64,000 bases of DNA from NCBI GenBank assembly GCA_964585545.1, contig CAZPDT010000005.1:62001-126000 (forward strand). The letters are read 5' to 3'. The DNA comes from Brumimicrobium sp964585545 (GTDB lineage: Bacteria; Bacteroidota; Bacteroidia; Flavobacteriales_D; Crocinitomicaceae). Below are positions 8,764 through 18,300 of this stretch, piece by piece (positions within the stretch are counted from its first letter, which is position 1; each line of letters starts with the position of its first letter). The notes beneath the pieces are model-generated. The model saw nothing but the letters and a program-made list of their open reading frames with translations. It searched no databases and was not told the DNA's origin. The position numbers and the translations under genes are program-made.

Positions 8764-9759
8764 TTACAATCTGGGACAAATTTTCTCGAAATCTTTTTTC
8801 TCTCTTTTTGAGTGAACATAGGTTAATGATATCTCAAACCCACCTCTACCTGTTGAAACAGTAGATAATGTTGAGACATTTATATCATAAGCTAACTTAA
8901 GAGTAAAACGATCAAGTTTTCCTCCTAGAGATATTATGGCGGCATCTTTATTACGGTAAATAAAACCTCCAAGAATATAGAGACCACTGTTTTTTAAATA
9001 ATATCCTGCATCAATTGCATAAGTTTGTTCATTGAACTTTTCTTGTTGCATAAATAAGATTTTAGGTATTAAGTAGAACGTCTCAGTTATATTAACTCGT
9101 GTTCCAACATGGGCGTAAAAACGCATGGGTAAACGATTGTCCATTCCATTAAAAGACTCCTTAGCATTAACAAGATTAAAAGCAGATATCCCTATGAAAG
9201 GGTTGAGCCTGCTGTTCTGTTTAGCATAATAATACATAAAACCTGCATTTACTGAAGGAAGATAGATTGTTCTGGCCTCAAAGTCCTCTCCAGTAGCTAT
9301 AGTTTCATCAAAATATCCTCCGTTTTCATAAGAATATTGATTGTTAAATGATAAAATGGGATGTTCAATGGATTTTTGTATTGCTCCTGCTTGTACCCCA
9401 AATGTTAACATGTGATTTTTTTTCTTGTCAACAGCAGTATTATATGCGGCGGACAATACTCCTTGGAAAGCATTGTAATTTCCTTTCCCAGCTCTAAATT
9501 CTTTAAGTTGTATTCCAAAACCCCACTTCTTAAAAGGCATATCAAAACTTAATAGATAAGATGTATAAGGTTTGAAATTTACAGATTTCCACTGGGTTCT
9601 GTATTGTCCATGAAGACGGAAATCAGCATTAACAACACCAGTTAATGCAGGGTTTAAGAATAAAGGTGCAGCATCGTACATTGATAAATGTGCATCTTGA
9701 GCTCTGGTTGGGAGCGATAAAACAAAAACTGCAATGAGTATGATTAGCCTTCTGTACAT
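8764..9759 (-). CDS. PorP/SprF family type IX secretion outer membrane protein
   Basis: A 331-residue predicted outer membrane beta-barrel with a signal peptide (cleavage near TRAQ-DAHLS). The start of the mature part (LSMYDAAPLFLNPALTGV) and the HGQYRTQWKSV segment are diagnostic of the PorP/SprF family. SprF of Flavobacterium johnsoniae is needed to deliver the adhesin SprB to the surface, and SprF genes typically lie just downstream of their adhesin. The same arrangement is seen here: it follows the 1230-residue adhesin by seven bases. It is a paralogue of the gene at 13472-14437. Confidence 0.9.
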   Translation of the reverse strand: MYRRLIILIAVFVLSLPTRAQDAHLSMYDAAPLFLNPALTGVVNADFRLHGQYRTQWKSVNFKPYTSYLLSFDMPFKKWGFGIQLKEFRAGKGNYNAFQGVLSAAYNTAVDKKKNHMLTFGVQAGAIQKSIEHPILSFNNQYSYENGGYFDETIATGEDFEARTIYLPSVNAGFMYYYAKQNSRLNPFIGISAFNLVNAKESFNGMDNRLPMRFYAHVGTRVNITETFYLIPKILFMQQEKFNEQTYAIDAGYYLKNSGLYILGGFIYRNKDAAIISLGGKLDRFTLKLAYDINVSTLSTVSTGRGGFEISLTYVHSKREKKDFEKICPRL

Positions 9760-9766
9760 AGTTTTA

Positions 9767-12700
9767 TTATCTTATTAGGGTCACATCCCCTGATTTTTTA
9801 ATTATTTGTCCATTTCCCATTTCAACAACAAAGGTCCACGAGTATACCCCTAACGGAGCTCTCTCTCCTTTATAGGTTCCGTCCCAACCTTCATTTTCAT
9901 CAGTTGTTTTAAAAATCAGTTCCCCCCAATTGTTATAGACTTTAAAGTCGACGGATTTAAATGGACCTCCACGAATTATAAAGACATCATTTTCTCCGTC
10001 TTCGTTGGGGGTAAAGCCTGTTGGAAGAACAGGCAATAATTCAACTGAAATCAATTTGGAAATTGTGTCAGAGCAATTGTTCTCATCAGTAACTTTAAAA
10101 AATACGGTATATGTACCTCCATTGGAATAGCTGTGTGTTGGTTCATGTACATTTGAGGCTTCTCCATCTCCGAAATCCCAGTACCAGCCAACGATATTGG
10201 TTCCACTTGATAAATCAGTATAGTCAATATCTTGGTTTACTACAGCTGGGTTGGGCTCCATGGTAAAATCTGCGGTTGGACTTTGTATTACTGATACGTT
10301 AATTGTGGTATCGGAAGTACAGCCAAAATCTGAAGTTGTAGTTAATGTTACGGGGTAATCACCAGCTATTGGGAAAGAGAATTCAGGGTTTTGATCTGTG
10401 CTGTTTCCAAAGCCATAGAAATCATAATTCCAATCTGTGATACTGCCAGCGGGTATTGAACTTAAATCTGTAAATTCAATAGCATTCATTTCGCAAGCCA
10501 CCGTATTTGAGAAAAATGGTGTTGGTGCATAATGAACAGTTAAATTTTGAGTTATGGTATCAGTACAGTTATTGTTTCCTGTAACAATTAATTCAACAGA
10601 ATAACTTCCGCCATTAGTATACTCGTGTTGTGGATTGCCCACAGATGAGGATGTACCGTCATCAAAATTCCATTCCCATCCTGTTATACTTCCTGATGGA
10701 AATATTGATTGATCTGTAAATGCTGCATTCTCTCCCTGACAAATGGCACTAACTGAAAAGTCTGCAGTTGGGACTTCCTTAAATGTTATTAGCATCGTGT
10801 CTTTATCGGCAGGACAGCCGTAATTATTTGTAGATTCAAGAACTAAAGTTACGCCACCATTGAGTACATCTCCAGCTGACGGAATATAGACAGTAGAGAG
10901 GAACGCATTACCCGGCACAAAAGAGCCAGTTCCTAAAGAAGACCAAACACCAGAAGGTGAAGGAGAATTTATGTTTCCAGAAAGCTGTACAGCAGCATTC
11001 TCACACAATTGTTGATTTGCTCCAGCATCAACAATGGGTGCTTTTACAAATTGAACACGGATTGAGTCAACTCGACCAGCACAAACTCCAGTTGTTGTTA
11101 AATAAAAATCAACATAACCAGTGGCAGTATCTACTGGACTCACATTATACGTTGTATTAAGGGAATTTGGATTCGTAATATTACCGAACCCTGATGTTGT
11201 CCATTCCGATCCAAATCCACTTGAAATCACACCATCAAGTGATATTACAGGACTTGTCGAGCATATTGAATCTAAGGTTGTTATGTCTAATGAAGGCTGT
11301 GCTGTTATGTGTACATTAATAGTATCAGTTTCTGCTAAGCAATTTTGATTGTTGTTTGAAGTTAAAACAATTTGGAAGTCTCCACCTGATATATCTGATG
11401 GACTTAGTAAATAATTTGTTGTTAAGTCGTTTTGACTAGGAGAGAAGGAACCACTTCCTGTTGTTGTCCATTCTCCAGTTGTAGTTGCTCCAGTAATACT
11501 TGCTGAGAGATTAACCTGTGTTTCATCAGAACAAATAAAAATATCAGGCCCTGCATCTACGTTTGGTGAAGGGGTAAAATGAATAATAACTGTGTCTTGA
11601 TCGCTTCCACAGGCATACATACTTCCAGCAGAAGTTAGAAATAAAGCCACACTGTCAGCACTGAGCTCTGCAGGTGATGGTGTATATGTTGTTGTTAAAT
11701 CATTTGGATTGCCAAATACTCCTCCATTTCCGTCATTTGTCCAGTTGGCAGTTGTTGCAAATTGCACACTACCCGATATTATTATACTTGGGATATTGTT
11801 TTTACAATACGTTTGATCGACATCTGCCGAAACAATCGGAGATTGAATAAAATCAACACGTATTGTATCAGTTACAGGATTACAACTTCCTGTAGAGCTC
11901 AAAACAAAAACTAATTCTCCTTGTGCATAATCACTAGAGGTTGGTGTATATGACGTGTTAAGATCTGTTGCATTAAGGAAAGTTCCTGTTCCGTTTACAA
12001 CCGACCATTCTCCTGTGTTTGTTGCTCCTTTAATATTTCCCGATAGTGCAATAGAAGGTTCTCCGTTACAAAGGGTTGTGTCTTTTCCTGCATCAATAAG
12101 TGTTCGTCGGAGGAAAGAGGACATGTAGTGATAATAGGTACCTGTAGTTTGCCCCCCATTAATTACTCCCATAGCAAAGAAATCGGATGTGTTTTCAAGA
12201 AAATTTACTGAGCCTACCGGTATCGTTCCTGTACTACTAAAATCAATTTGACAACCACTCCATGCACCACCTGTACCAGGAACAACACTAAATGCGGATG
12301 CGGGTACCAGCGTTGCACTTCCATTTAATTGAAAGTTCCCAATTGCAGATGTTGGACACAATAAATTCAGGAAAAACCCTTGACTATTGGTTCGCGTAAA
12401 GCTGACTTGACCAGATCCCGCGCAGTTAATAGGTGGAAGAATTGCTGATCCCAATTCACAGCCAAATCCAGTTGCTTGTAAAACATATACAGCCTTGTTG
12501 GATTGAATATAGGATAAGTTTTCATCAATAATAAAGTACCATGTATCTCCTCTGTTGAGGTAATGGGTCGTTGTTCCTACAATATCTGTAATGTTAACCT
12601 CTGTAAAATTTTCAGTCGCAACTATAAATACACCTTCTTGAACATTAGAATACATACTTCCTTTATTTACAATATATTCATTGCCGATGACTTCAACAGG

Positions 12701-13459
12701 AACAATCTGATCTCCCATTAAATCTTTACAGGTTCTTGGGGTTCCTTCAACAGAATCATCTGAAATGGTTACAGATATGGGTTTATCAGATGTAACAATA
12801 GAGCCACTTAGGCTTTTTCCTGGTTGATCGACATCCTGATGAATATTTTCTGCAGTATAGGTTTGCCCTTCATTTAATGTTATAGAGTAGGTTACCCCTG
12901 CTGGATGTCCTACAACATCAGTTCGGGGGGTAATCCAGACTGTTGTATTGTCTTCTGTCGCCACAACACAAAACATTTGTTTGGGTTCTGTATTTGAACC
13001 GCCCATGTTCCAATTTGGCCATCTGGTTTGAAAGGGAGTTACAAATTCAGTTCCTATACCGTTCCCTCCCTTTAGTGAATATGTTTCAGGGTTATTTGCA
13101 GTAGTAAGAATTTCATAAACTACAGTAACTAACGTATCAGCTTCTATTTTTATTCCATAGTCCAACGGAGTATCTGCTGGCTTTGATTCCAATGTGTTAA
13201 TAATGCTTGACAAATCGATTGACTGTAGTGAGTTTGGAGGCACAACAACAGTATTGGTATATGATCCAGCAGGTTGTGAAATTGTAACGGTAGTAGCTTT
13301 ATTGAATGTAGATATTCTAAACATTACAGGAACATTGTTGGCATGACTTGGCGTAACCCATGGAGCAGCAAACCAAAAAATAGAATCTATCTGTGATGTT
13401 GCAACCTGTACAGATGATAGAAATGCTATTAAGAGAATTAGTATTTTATTTGCTTTCAT
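9767..13459 (-). CDS. Giant surface adhesin: IgGFc-binding-like domain, 5 repeats, 3 PKD, type B T9SS signal
   Basis: Secreted surface protein of 1230 residues. A signal peptide ends near VATSQ. Residues 25-450 match the IgGFc-binding N-terminal family (FWFAAPWVTP, ATEDNTTVWITPR). Five degenerate modules of about 85-90 residues follow, each with a VDAG...C start, a GEW/GVW-type tryptophan strand and a TYTPS-like end. Then come three PKD domains (WEWNFDDGTSS, WYWDFGDGEAS and one divergent). The gliding-motility-type C-terminal domain begins at LPTGFTPNEDGENDVFI and ends in the usual GDVTLIR. It is paralogous to the 14444-17926 protein. The ligand is unknown. Confidence 0.9.
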   Translation of the reverse strand: MKANKILILLIAFLSSVQVATSQIDSIFWFAAPWVTPSHANNVPVMFRISTFNKATTVTISQPAGSYTNTVVVPPNSLQSIDLSSIINTLESKPADTPLDYGIKIEADTLVTVVYEILTTANNPETYSLKGGNGIGTEFVTPFQTRWPNWNMGGSNTEPKQMFCVVATEDNTTVWITPRTDVVGHPAGVTYSITLNEGQTYTAENIHQDVDQPGKSLSGSIVTSDKPISVTISDDSVEGTPRTCKDLMGDQIVPVEVIGNEYIVNKGSMYSNVQEGVFIVATENFTEVNITDIVGTTTHYLNRGDTWYFIIDENLSYIQSNKAVYVLQATGFGCELGSAILPPINCAGSGQVSFTRTNSQGFFLNLLCPTSAIGNFQLNGSATLVPASAFSVVPGTGGAWSGCQIDFSSTGTIPVGSVNFLENTSDFFAMGVINGGQTTGTYYHYMSSFLRRTLIDAGKDTTLCNGEPSIALSGNIKGATNTGEWSVVNGTGTFLNATDLNTSYTPTSSDYAQGELVFVLSSTGSCNPVTDTIRVDFIQSPIVSADVDQTYCKNNIPSIIISGSVQFATTANWTNDGNGGVFGNPNDLTTTYTPSPAELSADSVALFLTSAGSMYACGSDQDTVIIHFTPSPNVDAGPDIFICSDETQVNLSASITGATTTGEWTTTGSGSFSPSQNDLTTNYLLSPSDISGGDFQIVLTSNNNQNCLAETDTINVHITAQPSLDITTLDSICSTSPVISLDGVISSGFGSEWTTSGFGNITNPNSLNTTYNVSPVDTATGYVDFYLTTTGVCAGRVDSIRVQFVKAPIVDAGANQQLCENAAVQLSGNINSPSPSGVWSSLGTGSFVPGNAFLSTVYIPSAGDVLNGGVTLVLESTNNYGCPADKDTMLITFKEVPTADFSVSAICQGENAAFTDQSIFPSGSITGWEWNFDDGTSSSVGNPQHEYTNGGSYSVELIVTGNNNCTDTITQNLTVHYAPTPFFSNTVACEMNAIEFTDLSSIPAGSITDWNYDFYGFGNSTDQNPEFSFPIAGDYPVTLTTTSDFGCTSDTTINVSVIQSPTADFTMEPNPAVVNQDIDYTDLSSGTNIVGWYWDFGDGEASNVHEPTHSYSNGGTYTVFFKVTDENNCSDTISKLISVELLPVLPTGFTPNEDGENDVFIIRGGPFKSVDFKVYNNWGELIFKTTDENEGWDGTYKGERAPLGVYSWTFVVEMGNGQIIKKSGDVTLIR

Positions 13460-13471
13460 AGTTAAGGGGCA

Positions 13472-14437
13472 TTAGTTATTCTTTGATTTTTTATTAGCAT
13501 CCTCTAGAATGCTGTTATTGAGTTTATCATCCAGTTCCTCTAAAGTTGGTTTCTTATTATTAATAATAAAGGAAAGCATGATTTCATGAGAACCGGTATT
13601 GTATTTTCTTAATCCGTTAATTGAAAAATCGTATCCATAGGCTATGGTCAGTCGTTTGTTCCAAATGTATGCAGCATTTATTCCAATTGCGTCATCGTAT
13701 CGATACATCAAGCCAAGGGCATATTTTTTATCGTATTTTACACGTACCATTCCTGCAATTTGAAGAGGAACTGGTTTTGTATAATGAATAAGCACGCTTG
13801 GTTGAAAATCGATTTTGCTTTTCTTAAAACTAAAGTTGTATCCACCAATTGCGTTGAAATGAAATTGAAGTTGTGAATTAAACCCTGTAAACTTTATCAT
13901 TTTCCCCAAAATTCTTTTTGCGGATGCCATCACGAAAAACTTCTCTGAATAAAGGTTGAATCCCATATTAATGTCAAAAGCATTTGTTGAATGAACATTG
14001 CCTGTTAAAACATGATCTCCTTCATCGGCCATAATACCATCGTATAAGCGAATACGGTATTGGAAGTATCCAGGTTGAAGTCCTAATCCTAACTTTAATT
14101 TTTCAGTTAATTTGAAATGGTAGGCATAATTCAATCTGATTCCTGTAGTATTCATTAAGCCAGAGTTTTCATTGTATATGCCTACTCCATAACCATGTTT
14201 TCCTCGGTTTTTAATAGAACCCAATAGATTAACATGGAAAGTTGAAGGGGCATTATCAAAACCTACCCATTGTGCACGGTATCCGGCATTCGCTACAAGT
14301 ACTCTTTGACTCCCAGCATAAGCTGCATTATAATAGAACCTATTCATCATATAGTTAGAATACATTCCTATTTGTTGAGCTTGTGCTGTTAATGAAGTAA
14401 GCACAATAAACAGCGTTATATAAAATAGTTTTTTCAT
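13472..14437 (-). CDS. PorP/SprF family type IX secretion outer membrane protein
   Basis: A 321-residue beta-barrel protein with signal peptide ending at TAQA-QQIGM. The family N-terminus (YSNYMMNRFYYNAAYAGS) and GYRAQWVGFDNAPST are clear. The C-terminus carries an unusual charged tail (from NNKKPTLEELDDKL onward) not seen in its paralogue at 8764-9759. It lies six bases downstream of one adhesin and 12 bases upstream of the next, so it is inside the same transcript. Presumed role: partner for secretion or surface attachment of the preceding type B protein. Confidence 0.9.
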   Translation of the reverse strand: MKKLFYITLFIVLTSLTAQAQQIGMYSNYMMNRFYYNAAYAGSQRVLVANAGYRAQWVGFDNAPSTFHVNLLGSIKNRGKHGYGVGIYNENSGLMNTTGIRLNYAYHFKLTEKLKLGLGLQPGYFQYRIRLYDGIMADEGDHVLTGNVHSTNAFDINMGFNLYSEKFFVMASAKRILGKMIKFTGFNSQLQFHFNAIGGYNFSFKKSKIDFQPSVLIHYTKPVPLQIAGMVRVKYDKKYALGLMYRYDDAIGINAAYIWNKRLTIAYGYDFSINGLRKYNTGSHEIMLSFIINNKKPTLEELDDKLNNSILEDANKKSKNN

Positions 14438-14443
14438 GATCGT

Positions 14444-17400
14444 TTATTTCGCTTTTCTTAACACCAATAATGCACCTTTGAATATCTGATCGTCTCCGCC
14501 AGCATTCAAATTAATAACATAGTAATAATTGCCATCAGGAACATCTTTACCTTTGTATCTGCCGTCCCAAGGCTCCTGATAACCTTCGGATTCAAAAATC
14601 TGTTGACCCCATTTATTATAGACCTCTACTCTAGCTTTGGGGTAAAGCAAATCAATGAATGGGAGCTTCCATATATCATTGTCTCCATCACCATTAGGAG
14701 AAATCATATTGGGAATAAGATTGCTAATTTCTTTAGTGACATTATCAATCGTAATCCATACTAAGGTACTATCGAAACAGCCCAAGTCATCATAAACATA
14801 TTGTACAACTGGGAAAACACCATTATCAAAATATACCGTTGACGGATTTGGGTCAGTAGAAATTTCGCCATTTCCAAGCTCCCAATGCCAGCTTGTTGCA
14901 TAATACGAAGTGTCAACGAAGTTATAAGTTGTTCCTACGTTTGTTCCACTTGTAAAGTTAAAGGTAAAACCAGCTTCTGGGGGGGGAGTAATTAGAAGTG
15001 GTTTTTGAATTGTATCCGAGCAACCATGTGTTGTTCTAACAATATGTTCAATTATATAATTACCAGGGTTGTTAAAGGCATAATCATAATCAGGCACGGT
15101 AACTGTTGTGAGTCCTCCAATATCATAATACCAATAATTTATTGAATCAGAAGAAACAGATGCATCTGTGAAACTCACAAGTCGTTGATTGTTGTCACAA
15201 CTTGCATTAAGATTAAAATCTGCGATTGGAAGAGGATATACCTCTATGGTTTTTGTAATGGTGTCCGTACAACCATTACTATTTGTAACGACAAGTTGAA
15301 CATCATGTTGACCTTCTTGTCCATATATATAAGATGGATTGAGATCAGAAGAAGTATTACCATCTCCAAATAACCATTCATTATTTGTTATTGAGCCATA
15401 TCCAGCCAAAGAGAAATTAACAAACTTCGAACTGTCTTCTAAACAATTGTTTTGTGTGTCAAAATTGGCATAAGGTGGTGCTACAAACATAAATTGAACA
15501 ACATCATTTTCAGCATTACAATTTCCGTTACTTGTTGAAGTTAATGTGAGTGCAAATGAACCTGAAGAAATTTCAGCAGGCGTTGGTGTATAGGAGGCGT
15601 TTAGGTCACTATCTGAAGGACTAAACGTCCCATTTCCCCCTGTCCATTGACCAGTTGTTGCTCCTCCTGTTATTGATCCATTAAGGGAAATAACAGAGTC
15701 ATTTGTGCAAATCAAGTCGTTAATACCAGCATCTACACTTGGCGCATCTGTGTATTGAATAAAGACACTATCTTCTTCATATATACATTTTCCATTGGAA
15801 GTAGAACGAAGAAAAATCCAATTTGATTGGGATGTTACATCGTTAACACCAGGTAGATAGTCAGGAGAAAGAGAAATATTGTTGGGGTTAAAAGTGCCAT
15901 CGCCAGTAGTACTCCACACTCCTGTAGTTGTGGCACCACTAATAGAGCCATTTAATGAGACGGTATTATTATTTGCACAAACAGCAATTGTATCATCAAC
16001 TATTTGTACAACAGGAGCAGGTGTAATGGTAATATGAATTGTGTCTTGCTCTACGGAACAGTTTCCATTGTTGGTCGATGAAAGCACTAACGTTACATTG
16101 CCATTGGATTTGTCTGTTGCAGAAGGAATATACGTTGCATCCAATGTATCTGCATGAGGAGAGAATGTACCCGACCCTAAAGTTGTCCATGTTCCTGTCG
16201 TGGAGCCCCCTTGAATTGACCCATTTAATTCAGTTTCTGCATTGTTTTCACAGACGGTCTGGTCTACGGAAGCATTTACTAAAGGAGGTTCATTTACGGT
16301 CAAGTATAACGTATCCTTTTTAGAAGGGCACAATGTTCCATCTGAGGTTAAAATAATTTGAACGGGACTTATAAGTGCATCTAAGGAGTTAGGGACATAA
16401 ACATTATTCAAATTATTTAATCCATTTGTAAAAGTACCATATCCCGAACTGCTCCATGAGCCTGCGTCAGGACCACCTCCAACTGTACCAGATAAAGGAA
16501 AGTTTACATTGGCACATACATTAGCGTCACTTCCTGCGTTTACATAGGGTGTGCTTTCATATTGTGTGATATAAGTATAACCGTAACCTGAACCAGCACT
16601 GCCTTCCATAATCGCTAGTCCAAAAATATCTCCTGAATTTGTAATTTGAGCTAGAGAACTTGCAGGAACCTCAGAAGGAGTAAAAATCTTTTCTGCTACC
16701 ATTAAAGAACCACCTGTTCCAGGAACAGGCACAAAATCTGATGCATTTATTATCCCACTTGAACCATTGACTAAAAATAAACCTTCATTGCCAGATCGTG
16801 TATAAAGGATTGCTCCGAAATCGCCTGTTGCTTTCCTGTAAACAGTAGCAGAATTATCTCCTGCGCAATAAACATTAGGAACCAAAGAAGAACTTAACTC
16901 ACATCCCATCGAGCTTACATGATAAACATAAACAGGTTTGTTTGAAGTAATATACTCTACATTGGCCGTCAAAGGGATTTCATAAGTTTCTCCCCAACTG
17001 ATTGAAGCACTTGGTGGAACTGCATTTTGGAATGTTAAATTGGTTCCGTTTTCGGTAGACATTATATAAATTCTATCTGTGCTTCCAGTTCCTTTTCTGA
17101 CAATAAAATTCGTGCCTAAATGATCCAAATTGGTCATTTGTTCGCCAATTGCATCTGTGCATGTGCTGTTTTCCAAACCGTCTTCAAATAATGTAACCGC
17201 AACAGGTTTGTCGGCAGAAACTATTGACCCAGCAAGTGATGATGAAGGAGATACATTCATATCTCTGGCGCTGTAGGTTTGTCCTTTATTCAAAACAACA
17301 GAAAATGTTCCATCTTGAGCATGACCTGTGATGGCCGCTCTTGGTGTGATAAGAACAGTTGTGTTGTCTTCAGAAGCAACAATATCAAAAGAAGAAAAGA

Positions 17401-17926
17401 CATTTGAAGGGGTTGATGTATTGGGCCAATTTTTTTGAAATGGGGTATAAAATTCTGTTCCTAGAGCATTGTTTCCTTTTAATCCAAAAACTTCTTTATT
17501 CGTTGCGCTATTGAGTTCATAATTTACAGAGATTAAAGCTGTAGAGTTGATATAAATTCCGTTATTATTAATCGTATTTCCTGAAGGCGATGCAATGTCA
17601 GAGATAAAGCTACTTAAATCAATACTGTGAAAAGAATTTGCTGGAACATTTACTGTAATTGGTGTAAATCCTCCGTTTGCAGGCAGACTCACCGTAACAT
17701 CCGCAGCATTGTCGTAGGAGATAATACTTAAAGAGATAGGGCTATCTCCAAGACCACTAGATGCGCCTGGAGCCGCAAACCAAAAAGAAGTATCTTTTTG
17801 AGCATAATTAGATATTGGTAAAGCCAATAAAAGAAGAGCAAAAAATAGACTTTTAAATCCTTTTTTTGTAATCTTAGAAGTAGTGGTTTCGATACTGGTT
17901 TTATAGGTTCCCATATAATAAATCAT
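14444..17926 (-). CDS. Giant surface adhesin: IgGFc-binding-like domain, 4 repeats, 3 PKD, type B T9SS signal
   Basis: First gene of the leftward operon, 1160 residues. A long N-terminal signal ends near ISNYAQ (about residue 42); the ATG at 17914 is an alternative start. The IgGFc-binding-like region runs to about residue 450 (FWFAAPGASS, ASEDNTTVLITPR). Four modules follow, recurring as a VNAS/VDAG start, GATTTGxW and TYIPS/SYTPT, then three PKD-like domains (NEWLFGDGNTSS is the clearest). The type B sorting domain starts at IPNMISPNGDGDNDIWKLP and ends in LLVLRKAK. It has one module fewer than its paralogue, as expected of repeats that expand and contract. Confidence 0.9.
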   Translation of the reverse strand: MIYYMGTYKTSIETTTSKITKKGFKSLFFALLLLALPISNYAQKDTSFWFAAPGASSGLGDSPISLSIISYDNAADVTVSLPANGGFTPITVNVPANSFHSIDLSSFISDIASPSGNTINNNGIYINSTALISVNYELNSATNKEVFGLKGNNALGTEFYTPFQKNWPNTSTPSNVFSSFDIVASEDNTTVLITPRAAITGHAQDGTFSVVLNKGQTYSARDMNVSPSSSLAGSIVSADKPVAVTLFEDGLENSTCTDAIGEQMTNLDHLGTNFIVRKGTGSTDRIYIMSTENGTNLTFQNAVPPSASISWGETYEIPLTANVEYITSNKPVYVYHVSSMGCELSSSLVPNVYCAGDNSATVYRKATGDFGAILYTRSGNEGLFLVNGSSGIINASDFVPVPGTGGSLMVAEKIFTPSEVPASSLAQITNSGDIFGLAIMEGSAGSGYGYTYITQYESTPYVNAGSDANVCANVNFPLSGTVGGGPDAGSWSSSGYGTFTNGLNNLNNVYVPNSLDALISPVQIILTSDGTLCPSKKDTLYLTVNEPPLVNASVDQTVCENNAETELNGSIQGGSTTGTWTTLGSGTFSPHADTLDATYIPSATDKSNGNVTLVLSSTNNGNCSVEQDTIHITITPAPVVQIVDDTIAVCANNNTVSLNGSISGATTTGVWSTTGDGTFNPNNISLSPDYLPGVNDVTSQSNWIFLRSTSNGKCIYEEDSVFIQYTDAPSVDAGINDLICTNDSVISLNGSITGGATTGQWTGGNGTFSPSDSDLNASYTPTPAEISSGSFALTLTSTSNGNCNAENDVVQFMFVAPPYANFDTQNNCLEDSSKFVNFSLAGYGSITNNEWLFGDGNTSSDLNPSYIYGQEGQHDVQLVVTNSNGCTDTITKTIEVYPLPIADFNLNASCDNNQRLVSFTDASVSSDSINYWYYDIGGLTTVTVPDYDYAFNNPGNYIIEHIVRTTHGCSDTIQKPLLITPPPEAGFTFNFTSGTNVGTTYNFVDTSYYATSWHWELGNGEISTDPNPSTVYFDNGVFPVVQYVYDDLGCFDSTLVWITIDNVTKEISNLIPNMISPNGDGDNDIWKLPFIDLLYPKARVEVYNKWGQQIFESEGYQEPWDGRYKGKDVPDGNYYYVINLNAGGDDQIFKGALLVLRKAK

Positions 17927-18300
17927 TGGTCAGATTTAATAGTTGTTAACTTGTTTGTACAAAATATGTTGACAAATGTATGAAATTAGATAATGACTTT
18001 CCTAATTTTTTGCAATTAATTTTCATTAAAACCTAAATTTGTTCCTTTTTATTCGATGTTTGTCGATTAATTTGGCAGGCTTATAGATTAATTTTAAAAA
18101 AAAACGAATGGTTGAATTTTTACTTATTTTAATTTTACAAAGGTAAAAACAGACACAAGTCATGTTTTACATTAAAAATACTGAAATTTGTCATGGAGGA
18201 AAGTGAACAGCAGCAATTTCTATAGGATTGAGTCTTAATTTTTTTGGTAGGCAGCAAAGCTTTAGTATTTTTACCCAAAATTAAAATAAACGCAAATAAA
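17927..18300. other. Intergenic region between the divergent adhesin operon and nirK
   Basis: 374 AT-rich bases serving both directions. The only recognisable element is a -7 match for the leftward operon at 17973-17980. For nirK no TAnnTTTG, and no convincing FNR/NnrR-type palindrome (TTGAT-N4-ATCAA) is visible. Confidence 0.5.
17973..17980 (-). promoter_or_regulatory. Probable -7 element of the adhesin operon promoter
   Basis: On the minus strand TACATTTG matches TAnnTTTG, 46 bases before the start codon. There is no TTG at the -33 distance. Confidence 0.4.

Noticed and set aside
15996..16323. Overlapping open frames on both strands inside the 14444-17926 adhesin
   Set aside because: They are shadows of the repeat modules of the adhesin.
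17927..18300. FNR/NnrR-type binding site upstream of nirK
   Set aside because: No TTGAT-N4-ATCAA-like palindrome is convincing; the AT-rich sequence gives only weak partial matches.
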